Shown in pieces: positions 8,559-15,787 of a stretch of 64,000 bases of DNA. Position 1 is the first letter of the stretch. The number at the start of each line of letters is the position of its first letter. The translations under genes and the position numbers were made by a program. This stretch comes from CAYXPR01 sp964467255. GTDB taxonomy: Bacteria > Pseudomonadota > Alphaproteobacteria > Rickettsiales > RGZB01. Below the pieces are notes generated by a model, which saw only the letters and a list, made by a program, of their open reading frames with translations, was not told where the DNA came from and made no database searches. The stretch spans positions 62,001-126,000 of the forward strand of contig CAYXPR010000003.1 of the NCBI GenBank assembly GCA_964467255.1, given 5' to 3'.

Positions 8559-10007
8559 ATGGAACCAAGTCTACAGCTACGCGCTGCGGTCTACGCACCC
8601 AAAGATGTCGTTTATCTAAGAAATGACGGACGCATTGGTTTTAGTCCCCGTGGCGTTTATCGAGAAGATAATTTGCATCAGTTTGTTATTTCTCCGAGTG
8701 TAGATATTGCCTACTTAGGCAAAGAGGAATTCCACCCATCACGCAAGAAAGAAACCACAGAAAAGCTGATGCGGATTGCTGCCGAGAAGCTGCCGGGTGC
8801 AGCAGATGAAGGCCCCCGCCTAGCTGATTATTTAGAAGGGCTAATGGAGATTGCTGCGGCAGCGAATATCCTGAGCCGCCTTGGTGGGCCCACCGACGGT
8901 AGATTGATTTTGGGCGTTTTAAAGGGCACCACGGGGTTTGATGAGGTTCAGGCGCGTGTGGCTGAATTGGTGGCAACGATTCCGGAAGCAGACCGCGAAG
9001 CATTTTTTCAGCCGATAGAAAGATATGCATTAAACAATGTGGCAAAAGAACTGCACTGGCTGGGTTTTAGTAAACCTGATATTGAGCGGGTGTTACAAAA
9101 TGATTCAGATAGCAGCGATGTCGCACGTGAATTTTTTTCACGCAGGTGTGTCAGCGGCTTAGAGGGGCTCACCACCCAACAGGTGGCAGCATCGTTGTTT
9201 GATAAAGTGTCGGATGCTGTCGGCCGCGAGATGGGTCTGCATATGCCCATCGCATTTGGTTTTACAGTCGATACCACGGGCACCCATTCCACAAGCGAGA
9301 CCTATGCGCCATGGCATTTTCCGGCCAGCGATGGTGCGCGGGAAAAGTTGCTGGGCACGTTTGCGGTCTTTGATCCCGATACGAAAAAATTGCTCGCACA
9401 GCCCCTACAAGACCCCAATTATAAAGTATTCATGGTGCCGGAAATGCACCTTGCCAGCATGTTGCCACGGCTTTTAGATGCAGCCTATGCCCACCAAGGC
9501 GCGCATAATCCAACTGAGAAAATAATGTATTTGGCAACGGAAGCGCCGGCACAAGAAAAGCGCAACTTTGTGCGCAGCTTTGGCCGCCCGGAGCCTTTCT
9601 TTGTGAAAGAATTTCAGTATGAATATATCCCCCACCCGCGTGCGGGCGATGTTCGCCACACGGCGGCGGAAGAGCTGGGTCACGGCGCCATGCATCTGGT
9701 ATTTGAAAATGCAGGGCTTCCTTATAGCAAGAATGATCGCGCAGCGCGTGCAGGGGTTGAAAAATTGGGTGCGCAGCTTCAGCAAAACCCAGAGTTACAA
9801 GGTTTGCTGCAATATGGCCATGGGTTCGAGAACAAGGCGCTGCTACACGTGGAAATGCCCGTAAAAGCTCTTGCCTTCCGTGCCGTAGAAGGTGATGCGA
9901 AACTGCGCCAAGCATGGCCCGAGATGGCCACATTTGTGGAGCGCTTCATGCTTGAGCCCGCCAAAAAAATCATCCAGCAGCGCGAGGGCGGCACGGGCGT
10001 TGTCTAA
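8559..10007 (+). CDS. Unknown 482-residue protein with a zincin-like EELGH motif; candidate CtrA target
   Basis: I do not recognise the family. No signal peptide or membrane segment is visible, so the protein is cytosolic or exported by a non-Sec route. Near the C-terminal third, HTAAEELGHGAMH (EELGH at residues 371-375, with H367 and H379 around it) resembles the HExxH zinc site of metallopeptidases such as HELGH, but the first histidine is replaced by glutamate. About 100 residues before that lies an aromatic, Pro-rich stretch (TYAPWHFPAS). An AAAGGAG Shine-Dalgarno precedes the ATG, and the promoter carries an exact CtrA box. The gene stands alone between guaB and tRNA-Leu. It could be an inactive or altered metallopeptidase; the similarity rests on one motif. 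Confidence 0.75.
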   Translation: MEPSLQLRAAVYAPKDVVYLRNDGRIGFSPRGVYREDNLHQFVISPSVDIAYLGKEEFHPSRKKETTEKLMRIAAEKLPGAADEGPRLADYLEGLMEIAAAANILSRLGGPTDGRLILGVLKGTTGFDEVQARVAELVATIPEADREAFFQPIERYALNNVAKELHWLGFSKPDIERVLQNDSDSSDVAREFFSRRCVSGLEGLTTQQVAASLFDKVSDAVGREMGLHMPIAFGFTVDTTGTHSTSETYAPWHFPASDGAREKLLGTFAVFDPDTKKLLAQPLQDPNYKVFMVPEMHLASMLPRLLDAAYAHQGAHNPTEKIMYLATEAPAQEKRNFVRSFGRPEPFFVKEFQYEYIPHPRAGDVRHTAAEELGHGAMHLVFENAGLPYSKNDRAARAGVEKLGAQLQQNPELQGLLQYGHGFENKALLHVEMPVKALAFRAVEGDAKLRQAWPEMATFVERFMLEPAKKIIQQREGGTGVV

Positions 10008-10093
10008 GCGGCCCGCATCCGCCATTCCCTAGTGACAAGCCCTGCCATTCCTGCTACATCAGGGCCATTATAAGCGCTACTACACCAAGGCAT

Positions 10094-10182
10094 GCTCGCG
10101 TGGCGGAATTGGTAGACGCAAGGGACTTAAAATCCCTCGAGGGTTAAACCTCGTGCCGGTTCGATTCCGGCCGCGAGCACCA
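10094..10182 (+). tRNA. tRNA-Leu (anticodon TAA)
   Basis: This is a complete cloverleaf with a long variable arm. The acceptor GCTCGCG pairs with CGCGAGC, the anticodon stem AGGGA/TCCCT encloses loop CTTAAAA with anticodon TAA at 10128-10130, the T-arm has GGTTCGATTCC, and CCA is encoded. A -10-like TATAAG lies at 10069-10074. Confidence 0.97.
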
Positions 10183-10213
10183 TAAAACAAGGCCATCAGG
10201 CCTGTGTTTTATG
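10181..10213 (+). terminator. Hairpin after tRNA-Leu
   Basis: A 14-bp stem with one bulged G joins 10181-10194 to 10199-10213 with an ATCA loop. It begins inside the encoded CCA. The T-run is part of the 3' arm rather than after it, so this may be a terminator or a processing structure. The rest of the 10214-10349 gap holds a second A/T-rich hairpin with a CTTC loop (10300-10316) and no gene. Confidence 0.55.
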
Positions 10214-10349
10214 GTTGTTCTGGCCCAAGGAAGCAGATACCGCGTTCGAAAAAATGCGCAGCATTTTAGACGGCGAAGCTGCCCTAAAAGGGTGAGGAAA
10301 AAAACCTTCGTTTTTTCTGAATCATTCCGGCCTTGGGGCCCCACTCCAA

Positions 10350-11036
10350 TTAACTCATAACAATACGGTGCTGTAACCAGAAGATGGATGGATAGGCTGC
10401 CAGCCACATCCAGAAAAATCGATTGAGGCCAAACAGGTATGCGTTTGCCAAATGGAACGTGGCTGCTACCACAAGCCCGATAATAAGTGTGGTGTAGGTG
10501 AGTAATGCCAGCGGGAATAATAATTCAAACAGCATCACGCACCATGACGCCGCGCGTAGCAGGCGCGGCCGATGGGCCCATTCTCTTAACGCCTCGCTGA
10601 CGGGGTAGGCGGAAAATTGAAACACATCCTGAAGGGCGCGGCCACTGCGCCATTCTGGGTTCATAATTTTAACCCAGCCCGCAATGAAGTATGACAGCAC
10701 GAGTTGCAGCGCAAGGTATCCGAAAACATATTCCTGCCATTGCACGGTGGGCATGAAATGCGCAAGACTTAGGCAACACAGGATAAGCAGCCCCATGCGG
10801 TCGCTGCCTCCATTGTAAGGGCCCTGAAAGCGTTGCAGCATAAACAGCGCGTTTATCACCAGCGCAAGGCACGCCCATTTGGGTGCGAAACCAATCAATA
10901 ATAAAAGGCTAAGGCCAATGCGCGATAGAAACAATATCCGCTCATCTTTTGCGTTATACACATGCTCGGCACTTTGCTGAAGAAAAGCCAAAGCCATGAA
11001 TATTTCTGTAAGACGTATGGCGAGATCGAGGCTCAT
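10350..11036 (-). CDS. HTTM-domain integral membrane protein
   Basis: The 228-residue protein is almost entirely transmembrane, with about six helices. It carries signatures of the HTTM (vitamin-K-dependent carboxylase-like transmembrane) family: a GPYNGGSDRM loop and the SYFIAGWVKIMNPEWRSGRAL region (residues ~115-135). The substrate of bacterial HTTM proteins is mostly unknown; they lack the full carboxylase. The start overlaps the stop of the upstream gene as ATGA, so the two form a transcription unit read leftwards. No regulator is visible. Confidence 0.8.
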   Translation of the reverse strand: MSLDLAIRLTEIFMALAFLQQSAEHVYNAKDERILFLSRIGLSLLLLIGFAPKWACLALVINALFMLQRFQGPYNGGSDRMGLLILCCLSLAHFMPTVQWQEYVFGYLALQLVLSYFIAGWVKIMNPEWRSGRALQDVFQFSAYPVSEALREWAHRPRLLRAASWCVMLFELLFPLALLTYTTLIIGLVVAATFHLANAYLFGLNRFFWMWLAAYPSIFWLQHRIVMS

Positions 11037-11503
11037 GAAACAGAACCTTTGCCAGAGCGATATGTCGGAGAAATAAACGCGATGTGTTTTTGCAGCCTTG
11101 TGCCCTCGCGGCTTACAAACACCAGCCGGAATTGCAGATACGGCGAATCTACGTTATGGCGCTGAAGCTCCGCCGTGATGCGTTTCACTATTTCCTTGCG
11201 GCTGTGCTCCGTAGGATGTGTCACAAGCCGCTCCGCACAGCTCACCAGAAAGAGCGATTCATTCCAGCGCGGGTTCCAGAACATGCGTTTTAACATGCCG
11301 CCAAATGTGAGGCGCGCAGGTCTGGGGCGAAACTCTTGCCAGGTGCGGGGCTTTGAGCGCCTTGTTTTCAGTAAAGCAAATTCAATGCGCGGAGATGGCG
11401 TAATCGTGTCAAAAAATCGCCACGAAGGAATCAGTGCAGGTAAAAGTAATTTTAGGGTTTGCAGCATGGTTTCTGGCAAGCACGATAAATTATCTATGGT
11501 CAC
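11033..11503 (-). CDS. Small basic protein encoded ahead of the HTTM gene
   Basis: This 156-residue protein is rich in Arg, Trp and Pro and has no confident membrane helix. I do not recognise a named domain. The segment LLLPALIPSWRFFD followed by paired TW-EFRPRP motifs looks conserved-protein-like, and such short genes do accompany HTTM genes, so it probably works with the membrane protein. The ATG at 11503 has a weak ribosome site; an in-frame ATG at 11467 would remove 12 poorly structured residues and is a reasonable alternative. The four-base overlap with the HTTM gene suggests coupling. Confidence 0.6.
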   Translation of the reverse strand: MTIDNLSCLPETMLQTLKLLLPALIPSWRFFDTITPSPRIEFALLKTRRSKPRTWQEFRPRPARLTFGGMLKRMFWNPRWNESLFLVSCAERLVTHPTEHSRKEIVKRITAELQRHNVDSPYLQFRLVFVSREGTRLQKHIAFISPTYRSGKGSVS

Positions 11504-11546
11504 TCTACACCCGAGTCCGCAGAAATCTAATATAAATCGGAGAAGA

Positions 11547-13568
11547 TTAGTGGCCCCTCGCGCCGCGTTCGGGCTCCTGCCGCGGGGAAAATTTACCCTC
11601 GCATTTCTCCCTCAGGCCGCTAACGAGCGCATCAAAAGAACCGGCTTTGGTAGCAAGTTCGTCAATGCGTTCCGGCGTAACCTCCTGCGAGGAAACAAGC
11701 GGGCTTCCGTGGTGACTCACCAACGCCTTGAGGGTAACGCCAAGCTCGGCAAACGCCTCTTTAAGAGTCTGTGCCGCCGCCGCCGCATTGGCGAGCCGCT
11801 TTTCCGTACAATGGAATTTTAAGTCGGGGTCGCCTTCTTGATAATCGTCCCGCGGCTCTTCAGATTTCCACGGTACACCAGTTATTTTTGAAAGGAAGCG
11901 TGATACGGGGTCGGAGTGTTCTCGCACCATGACCCGCGACAAATCATGAAGATCATCCAATTTTGCATCAAGGGTAAGTGGGTTTTTAATCCGTCGTACC
12001 TCGATGTAGGACCCTTTTTCGTCCCTTCCTAGCTCCGACGCATAGTCGTCATTTAATGCAAAGCCGATATCACGCGCATACTGGTCGATGCTGGCGAGCG
12101 CGGAGTCCGGCACATTCAGGTACAGCTTTGCCGTGTGCGGCGTATGCGGGTCATTGCCCCGACCCTCATAGCCTTCTTCGGGCACGCGCACCCATCCTTC
12201 GGGGCAGCAGCGGAGCTCTTTCCGGCAGGTCTCTCGGCCGAACCGCATTTCCGCAAGGAGCGTCATGTCTTCTTCTGTAATGGCGCGCGGCGGTGATATT
12301 TTTTGGAGCCTGTCATGTAGCGCCAGCAAACCTTCTGGGTTGGTAACGGCAACGGAAAAGCCCGTGATGTTGCCAGAGGTTTTGTATATCTTTCCAACGT
12401 CTGGCGTAAAGTCACCCAGCAGCGCCTTTAACCCTTCTTGCCGCGCTGAATCAATGAGTGCAGCGTAGGCAGCGCTGGGTTTTTTTCGGGCTGTTCTGAT
12501 CATATCATACACGTCATCGTCATCGCTTGTTTTCACGCGGCCATCGGGCTGCACTTCATACATGGCGTTAAATCTTTTTCGAGACGAATCATAATCCCAC
12601 TTCCCGCTCACCCCGAGGCGTGCGGTGGTAATGTCGTGCAAAACCTCCTGAACAGTCTCAACAGAAATAAAGCTTCCGCCAACATCGGCTTTCAACTCGG
12701 CAATCAGCCTGTCCTGATTCGCGCCGGTTTTGGTGAGCGCTTCCAGCTTAAACGCGAAGCTGGAAGAAACACCATTATCATTATCATCTGCACCAGACGC
12801 CTTACCGGTTTGGTGCAGCAGAAGGTCAAGCGCCTCTCCTTTTGGCGTACCAATCAGTGAGGGATTCGCGGGGATGTCGCGCTGTTCTTCAAATAACATA
12901 TCCTGCGTAAGCACGGCGCGCCCGTTTTCAACCAGTGGCGTGGCAATATCCAGTTCGCGCGCCGCAAACGCTGCCCCGAGTGTTGCCACCGCTTTTTCTG
13001 GGTTCAACAGTGCATTTTCAGTACTGTAGACAATGGTGGGCATGTCATCGCGGTCTCTCAGATGCCATACCCAATTCTCTCCAGTTATCTTGCTTAAAAA
13101 AGCGGTCACCGCATCGCTGGGCATCGAAAGATCGGCGGTGCTAGCCATGCCAGAGCCCCGGCTTGAACGGTCGCTTGCGTCATCTTTTTTTGCGGCACTG
13201 ACAATATCTTCAATCTGCTTTAGCAAAGGCACTGTGCCGGCAACATCTTGCCGCCCTGCAAGGGCGCGAAGCCGCCCGGCATTGTTGTGGATTTCTTCGG
13301 CGGAAAGAAGCACACCTTCGTCGTTGTGGAGGACCTCTTTTAAAGAAAGGCGCCGCTTTATCGCCTTAGCGAAGGCTTCATGTTTGTCGTCATAATGGTG
13401 TGGAACGAAATAGTGTTCGCCGCGCCGCTCGACAGAGCCTTCTGGGCCAAACACGCTTTCGCTATCCAGCATCTTTTGTAGCGCGGCAAAACCATCGCGC
13501 TCACGCCACGCATTTTCCTGCGCTTCGCTGGTGCCCTGGCCGAAAAGCCTTTTTATAAAATCTGCCAT
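11547..13568 (-). CDS. Unknown 673-residue repeat-containing protein; candidate CtrA target
   Basis: I do not recognise the family. No signal peptide or membrane helix is present. The protein contains an internal duplication: residues ~152-225 (AFLSKITGENW...) and ~553-632 (RFLSKITGVPW...) share the opening FLSKITG, a central strand, an Ala-rich helix and a closing segment with a Gln-containing TQD/SQE turn. Weaker versions of the strand-helix-turn unit may occur near residues 51-105, 270-313, 398-440 and 478-540, so this may be a chain of five or six degraded modules. Two cysteine pairs lie near residues 448-455. A perfect TATAAT ten bases upstream of the ATG, 11 bases after an exact CtrA box, implies a nearly leaderless mRNA. 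Confidence 0.75.
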   Translation of the reverse strand: MADFIKRLFGQGTSEAQENAWRERDGFAALQKMLDSESVFGPEGSVERRGEHYFVPHHYDDKHEAFAKAIKRRLSLKEVLHNDEGVLLSAEEIHNNAGRLRALAGRQDVAGTVPLLKQIEDIVSAAKKDDASDRSSRGSGMASTADLSMPSDAVTAFLSKITGENWVWHLRDRDDMPTIVYSTENALLNPEKAVATLGAAFAARELDIATPLVENGRAVLTQDMLFEEQRDIPANPSLIGTPKGEALDLLLHQTGKASGADDNDNGVSSSFAFKLEALTKTGANQDRLIAELKADVGGSFISVETVQEVLHDITTARLGVSGKWDYDSSRKRFNAMYEVQPDGRVKTSDDDDVYDMIRTARKKPSAAYAALIDSARQEGLKALLGDFTPDVGKIYKTSGNITGFSVAVTNPEGLLALHDRLQKISPPRAITEEDMTLLAEMRFGRETCRKELRCCPEGWVRVPEEGYEGRGNDPHTPHTAKLYLNVPDSALASIDQYARDIGFALNDDYASELGRDEKGSYIEVRRIKNPLTLDAKLDDLHDLSRVMVREHSDPVSRFLSKITGVPWKSEEPRDDYQEGDPDLKFHCTEKRLANAAAAAQTLKEAFAELGVTLKALVSHHGSPLVSSQEVTPERIDELATKAGSFDALVSGLREKCEGKFSPRQEPERGARGH

Positions 13569-13576
13569 ACACTTTC

Positions 13577-13608
13577 ATTATAAGGGCAGAGTGTTAAGAG
13601 AGTATTAA
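13577..13608 (-). promoter_or_regulatory. CtrA-type promoter of the 673-residue gene, nearly leaderless
   Basis: Read leftwards, the exact box TTAA-N7-TTAA (13608-13594) is followed by 11 bases and a perfect TATAAT (13582-13577). The expected start of transcription is about 13570, one or two bases before the ATG at 13568. No Shine-Dalgarno is visible. Confidence 0.7.
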
Positions 13609-13636
13609 GGCCGAAAATGGAAAATAAATCTATAAA

Positions 13637-14116
13637 TCAACTTCCTGGGCCCCCGACGCCCTCATTCAGGCGCAGCGTTTCTGCCAACGCTTTGGCGTCT
13701 GCATTAAGCGCGCCAAACAGGCGTATGGCATAGCTGTCGGGGTAAGAGCCGAGCGCAGTGGTCTCATTCGCCCTTGCCAGGGCGCGCGCAATAGTGATGC
13801 CCGCATGTTCTAATATCGGATGGCGTCGCCCCTCGCCTTCGCCAGCAGCCACTTCTTGCAACTCTTCCCGCAAGCCCTTTAGACCATATTTTTCAAAGGA
13901 ATCTTTGGTGAAGGCAACGCTATGGTCTTCAAGCAGTTTTTTGGCCTGCTCGGGCGTGATTTTTTCCAGCGAATAATCTTCAAAAGGCCGCGAGTCATAC
14001 ACGGGCGCTTCCGGCTTTACCGGAGCGGTTTTTGGTGCAGGCGTTACGGGCCTTACCTTGTTGACTAGGTTTTCCCACCAGCCGCCGCCCGAACCCCCAA
14101 CTTTGTCCACACCCAT
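13637..14116 (-). CDS. Unknown 159-residue protein with Pro-rich N-terminus
   Basis: I do not recognise it. The N-terminus (GGSGGGWWENL) is followed by a flexible Pro/Ala/Lys segment to about residue 40. After that comes a helical domain with PEQAKKLLEDH and an Ala-rich helix around ITIARALARAN. There is no signal peptide. It lies upstream of, and in the same direction as, the 673-residue gene, which has its own promoter. The intergenic region it shares with the divergent 14264 gene has one exact CtrA box. Read leftwards, a TATCAC -10-like element lies 10 bases after that box. Confidence 0.6.
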   Translation of the reverse strand: MGVDKVGGSGGGWWENLVNKVRPVTPAPKTAPVKPEAPVYDSRPFEDYSLEKITPEQAKKLLEDHSVAFTKDSFEKYGLKGLREELQEVAAGEGEGRRHPILEHAGITIARALARANETTALGSYPDSYAIRLFGALNADAKALAETLRLNEGVGGPGS

Positions 14117-14227
14117 CCCGCAATTCCTTCAAATGTCAGATAGCGCTATTATAGCATGGCCAATAAGGGCCTAATAACAGAAACTGTTGTTTATCATTTC
14201 TTAATGCTTGGGTGATAGGCTCTAGGG

Positions 14228-14242
14228 TTAAGTGTAACTTAA
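14228..14242. promoter_or_regulatory. CtrA box between divergent unknown genes
   Basis: This is an exact TTAA-N7-TTAA (spacer GTGTAAC) 22 bases before the ATG at 14264. Rightwards there is no -10 at the 11-base spacing. Leftwards TATCAC (14217-14212) follows after 10 bases, so the box more probably drives the 13637-14116 gene and may cover the start of the rightward one. Confidence 0.55.
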
Positions 14243-14263
14243 TGTACGGGGCATCAGCCGCGA

Positions 14264-15142
14264 ATGGCAACGGATCCGGCAAAATTTGTGGTGCGGCATA
14301 ACGCGTTTAATCAAACGCCGGGTTATCCGCATTTTGCTGCCGACTTGGTGGATTTTATGCTGACGGCAGAAGTGCCCAATGCAGAGGTGCTTTACCGCGT
14401 GATTGGCGGCGCCATTGAAGAGCAGAACAAAAAGCAACCCTTTACCTACAACAAGGGCCGCACGTTTTTTGGCAAAATCCGCGAAGACGATCCTGAAGAA
14501 CATAACGGAAGACTGAGCGTTACCACGCTGGGTGGCGGAAGATTCAACGAAGGCTTTAAAGAAGCCCTGCTCAGAAAAGAGGGCACAAATGATATGCGCC
14601 ATCCCTTCACATGGCAATTTCAGCATGAAGATGCCACGCTTGGTATCACGGCGAACCTTAGTCTTGTCAGCAACCAGTTCCCGGAAGAAATCCGAATAAT
14701 GGGTGGCTCTCCTGCTGCGCCATGGCCGCCGCACACGCCAATCATCAAGCACCCTGTGGCAGTGGGGGAAGAATGGGAGGCAATCAAAGCAGTGATGGAG
14801 GCTGGTTTCCAGCGGGCAACGTCGGGCTCAAAGAACGCGGAGGAAAGAAAAAATGCCGCGCTTGAAACAGCATCGCTCTTAACACACGCCATGCCAACCT
14901 ATCGCGGCGGCTCTATCGTGATGACGGTGGGGCTGGAATACCTAGCCGCCCGTGCGGGGTTTGAAACCGACTTTTTACACGAGGGCCAAGAGCTTTACAC
15001 CAAAGCGGTTTTGCAAAACCCTGCCGAATTCAGAGAGGCATATAAAAGCGGGAAATATAAAGACTCTGCCGCCACCAGCAACGACGTTATGGCATGGTAT
15101 CAACACGCCATAGATACGGGCTTTGAATTAAACCTTTCTTAG
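14264..15142 (+). CDS. Unknown 292-residue protein
   Basis: This is a soluble protein of no recognised family. The N-terminal part (residues 1-130) mixes strands and helices (RHNAFNQTPGYPHFAADL; a GGGRFNEGFKEALL segment). The C-terminal half is helical and contains PTYRGGS followed by a long hydrophobic helix (VGLEYLAARAGFE) and a NPAEFREAY segment. The arrangement is loosely like the helical cores of Fic-type and similar enzymes, but no catalytic signature is present, so I assign no function. It is the last of a group of unknown proteins (8.5-15.1 kb) with CtrA boxes. No clear Shine-Dalgarno precedes the ATG. Confidence 0.65.
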   Translation: MATDPAKFVVRHNAFNQTPGYPHFAADLVDFMLTAEVPNAEVLYRVIGGAIEEQNKKQPFTYNKGRTFFGKIREDDPEEHNGRLSVTTLGGGRFNEGFKEALLRKEGTNDMRHPFTWQFQHEDATLGITANLSLVSNQFPEEIRIMGGSPAAPWPPHTPIIKHPVAVGEEWEAIKAVMEAGFQRATSGSKNAEERKNAALETASLLTHAMPTYRGGSIVMTVGLEYLAARAGFETDFLHEGQELYTKAVLQNPAEFREAYKSGKYKDSAATSNDVMAWYQHAIDTGFELNLS

Positions 15143-15201
15143 CAATAAGTTGGGGATATATTCTTAAGCTAAAAGTTGGCACAGCATAGGAAAGATAGAT
15201 A

Positions 15202-15543
15202 ATGATAAGGCACCTTGGCATATTGTTGTTAATAGTGATTTTAATCGCACGGCCCTTTCCGGTGCAGGCGAGCGATTTCGTGCAGGGCTGCATGAAGGCA
15301 ATAGAGTTCAACATGCTAGAGAAGAATAAATTTGGCCCAATCAAAGAGCGTGTTGAAAAGGTCTGTGCCTGTCAGGAGAAAGAATTGCTAAAGGCGGGCC
15401 TGAATGCGGCGCAACTATCAGAATTTGTGAAGGGCGCCGGTTCGGCAGAGCCGCAGGATGGGTCTGTGGCTGCAGGTGTTCGGATTGCAGCGCTTATGAA
15501 TGGACCCGATATACAGAAGGCTTGCGGTTCTCCATTTTTTTAA
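15202..15543 (+). CDS. Small secreted protein with four cysteines
   Basis: The 113-residue product begins with a clear Sec signal peptide (MIRH, then a Leu/Ile-rich core) with a likely cut after PVQA near residue 23. The mature part is about 90 residues with four cysteines (GCMK, VCAC and KACG), enough for two disulfides in the periplasm. An AGGAAAG sequence lies about 10 bases ahead of the ATG. I do not recognise a named family; similar C-x-C helical mini-proteins occur in alphaproteobacterial periplasms. Confidence 0.7.
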   Translation: MIRHLGILLLIVILIARPFPVQASDFVQGCMKAIEFNMLEKNKFGPIKERVEKVCACQEKELLKAGLNAAQLSEFVKGAGSAEPQDGSVAAGVRIAALMNGPDIQKACGSPFF

Positions 15544-15698
15544 TCACCAGCGAGCACGGATGAGCGCCACTCAAAACTATCAAGAGATGGCCTGCCCCTG
15601 CAGAACCACACCATCTATCAGAGAATAGGCAATCAAGGCCTTAAATCGCTGTAATGCAACGTCATGTGGCAGCGGCGTCAAACCAAATGGTTAATTTA

Positions 15699-15727
15699 TT
15701 GACAATTGGGGAGTGGTGCAGTAGTTT
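15699..15727 (+). promoter_or_regulatory. Possible promoter of the RTX gene
   Basis: A perfect TTGACA (15699-15704) is followed by 17 bases and TAGTTT (15722-15727), a weak -10. It lies 60 bases before the RTX start codon. The remainder of 15544-15787 shows no gene. Confidence 0.4.
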
Positions 15728-15787
15728 GCGCCCCTCCCCGTACCACCAATATTGCAAGCATAACCCTTCAAAAGACAGGCTTTCATC

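Noticed and set aside
10144..10407. Leftward open frame across the tRNA-Leu 3' half, ending in a CSRPESNRHEV-like sequence
   Set aside because: This is the well-known spurious translation antisense to a tRNA; it overlaps the tRNA, a hairpin and the end of the HTTM gene.
11175..11822. Rightward 215-codon frame spanning two leftward genes
   Set aside because: It crosses the 3' end of one gene and the start of another in antisense; the Arg-rich composition is that of a shadow frame.
14228..14752. Leftward frame opposite the 292-residue gene
   Set aside because: No ribosome site, Cys/His/Arg-rich antisense composition, and the rightward frame has typical codon use.
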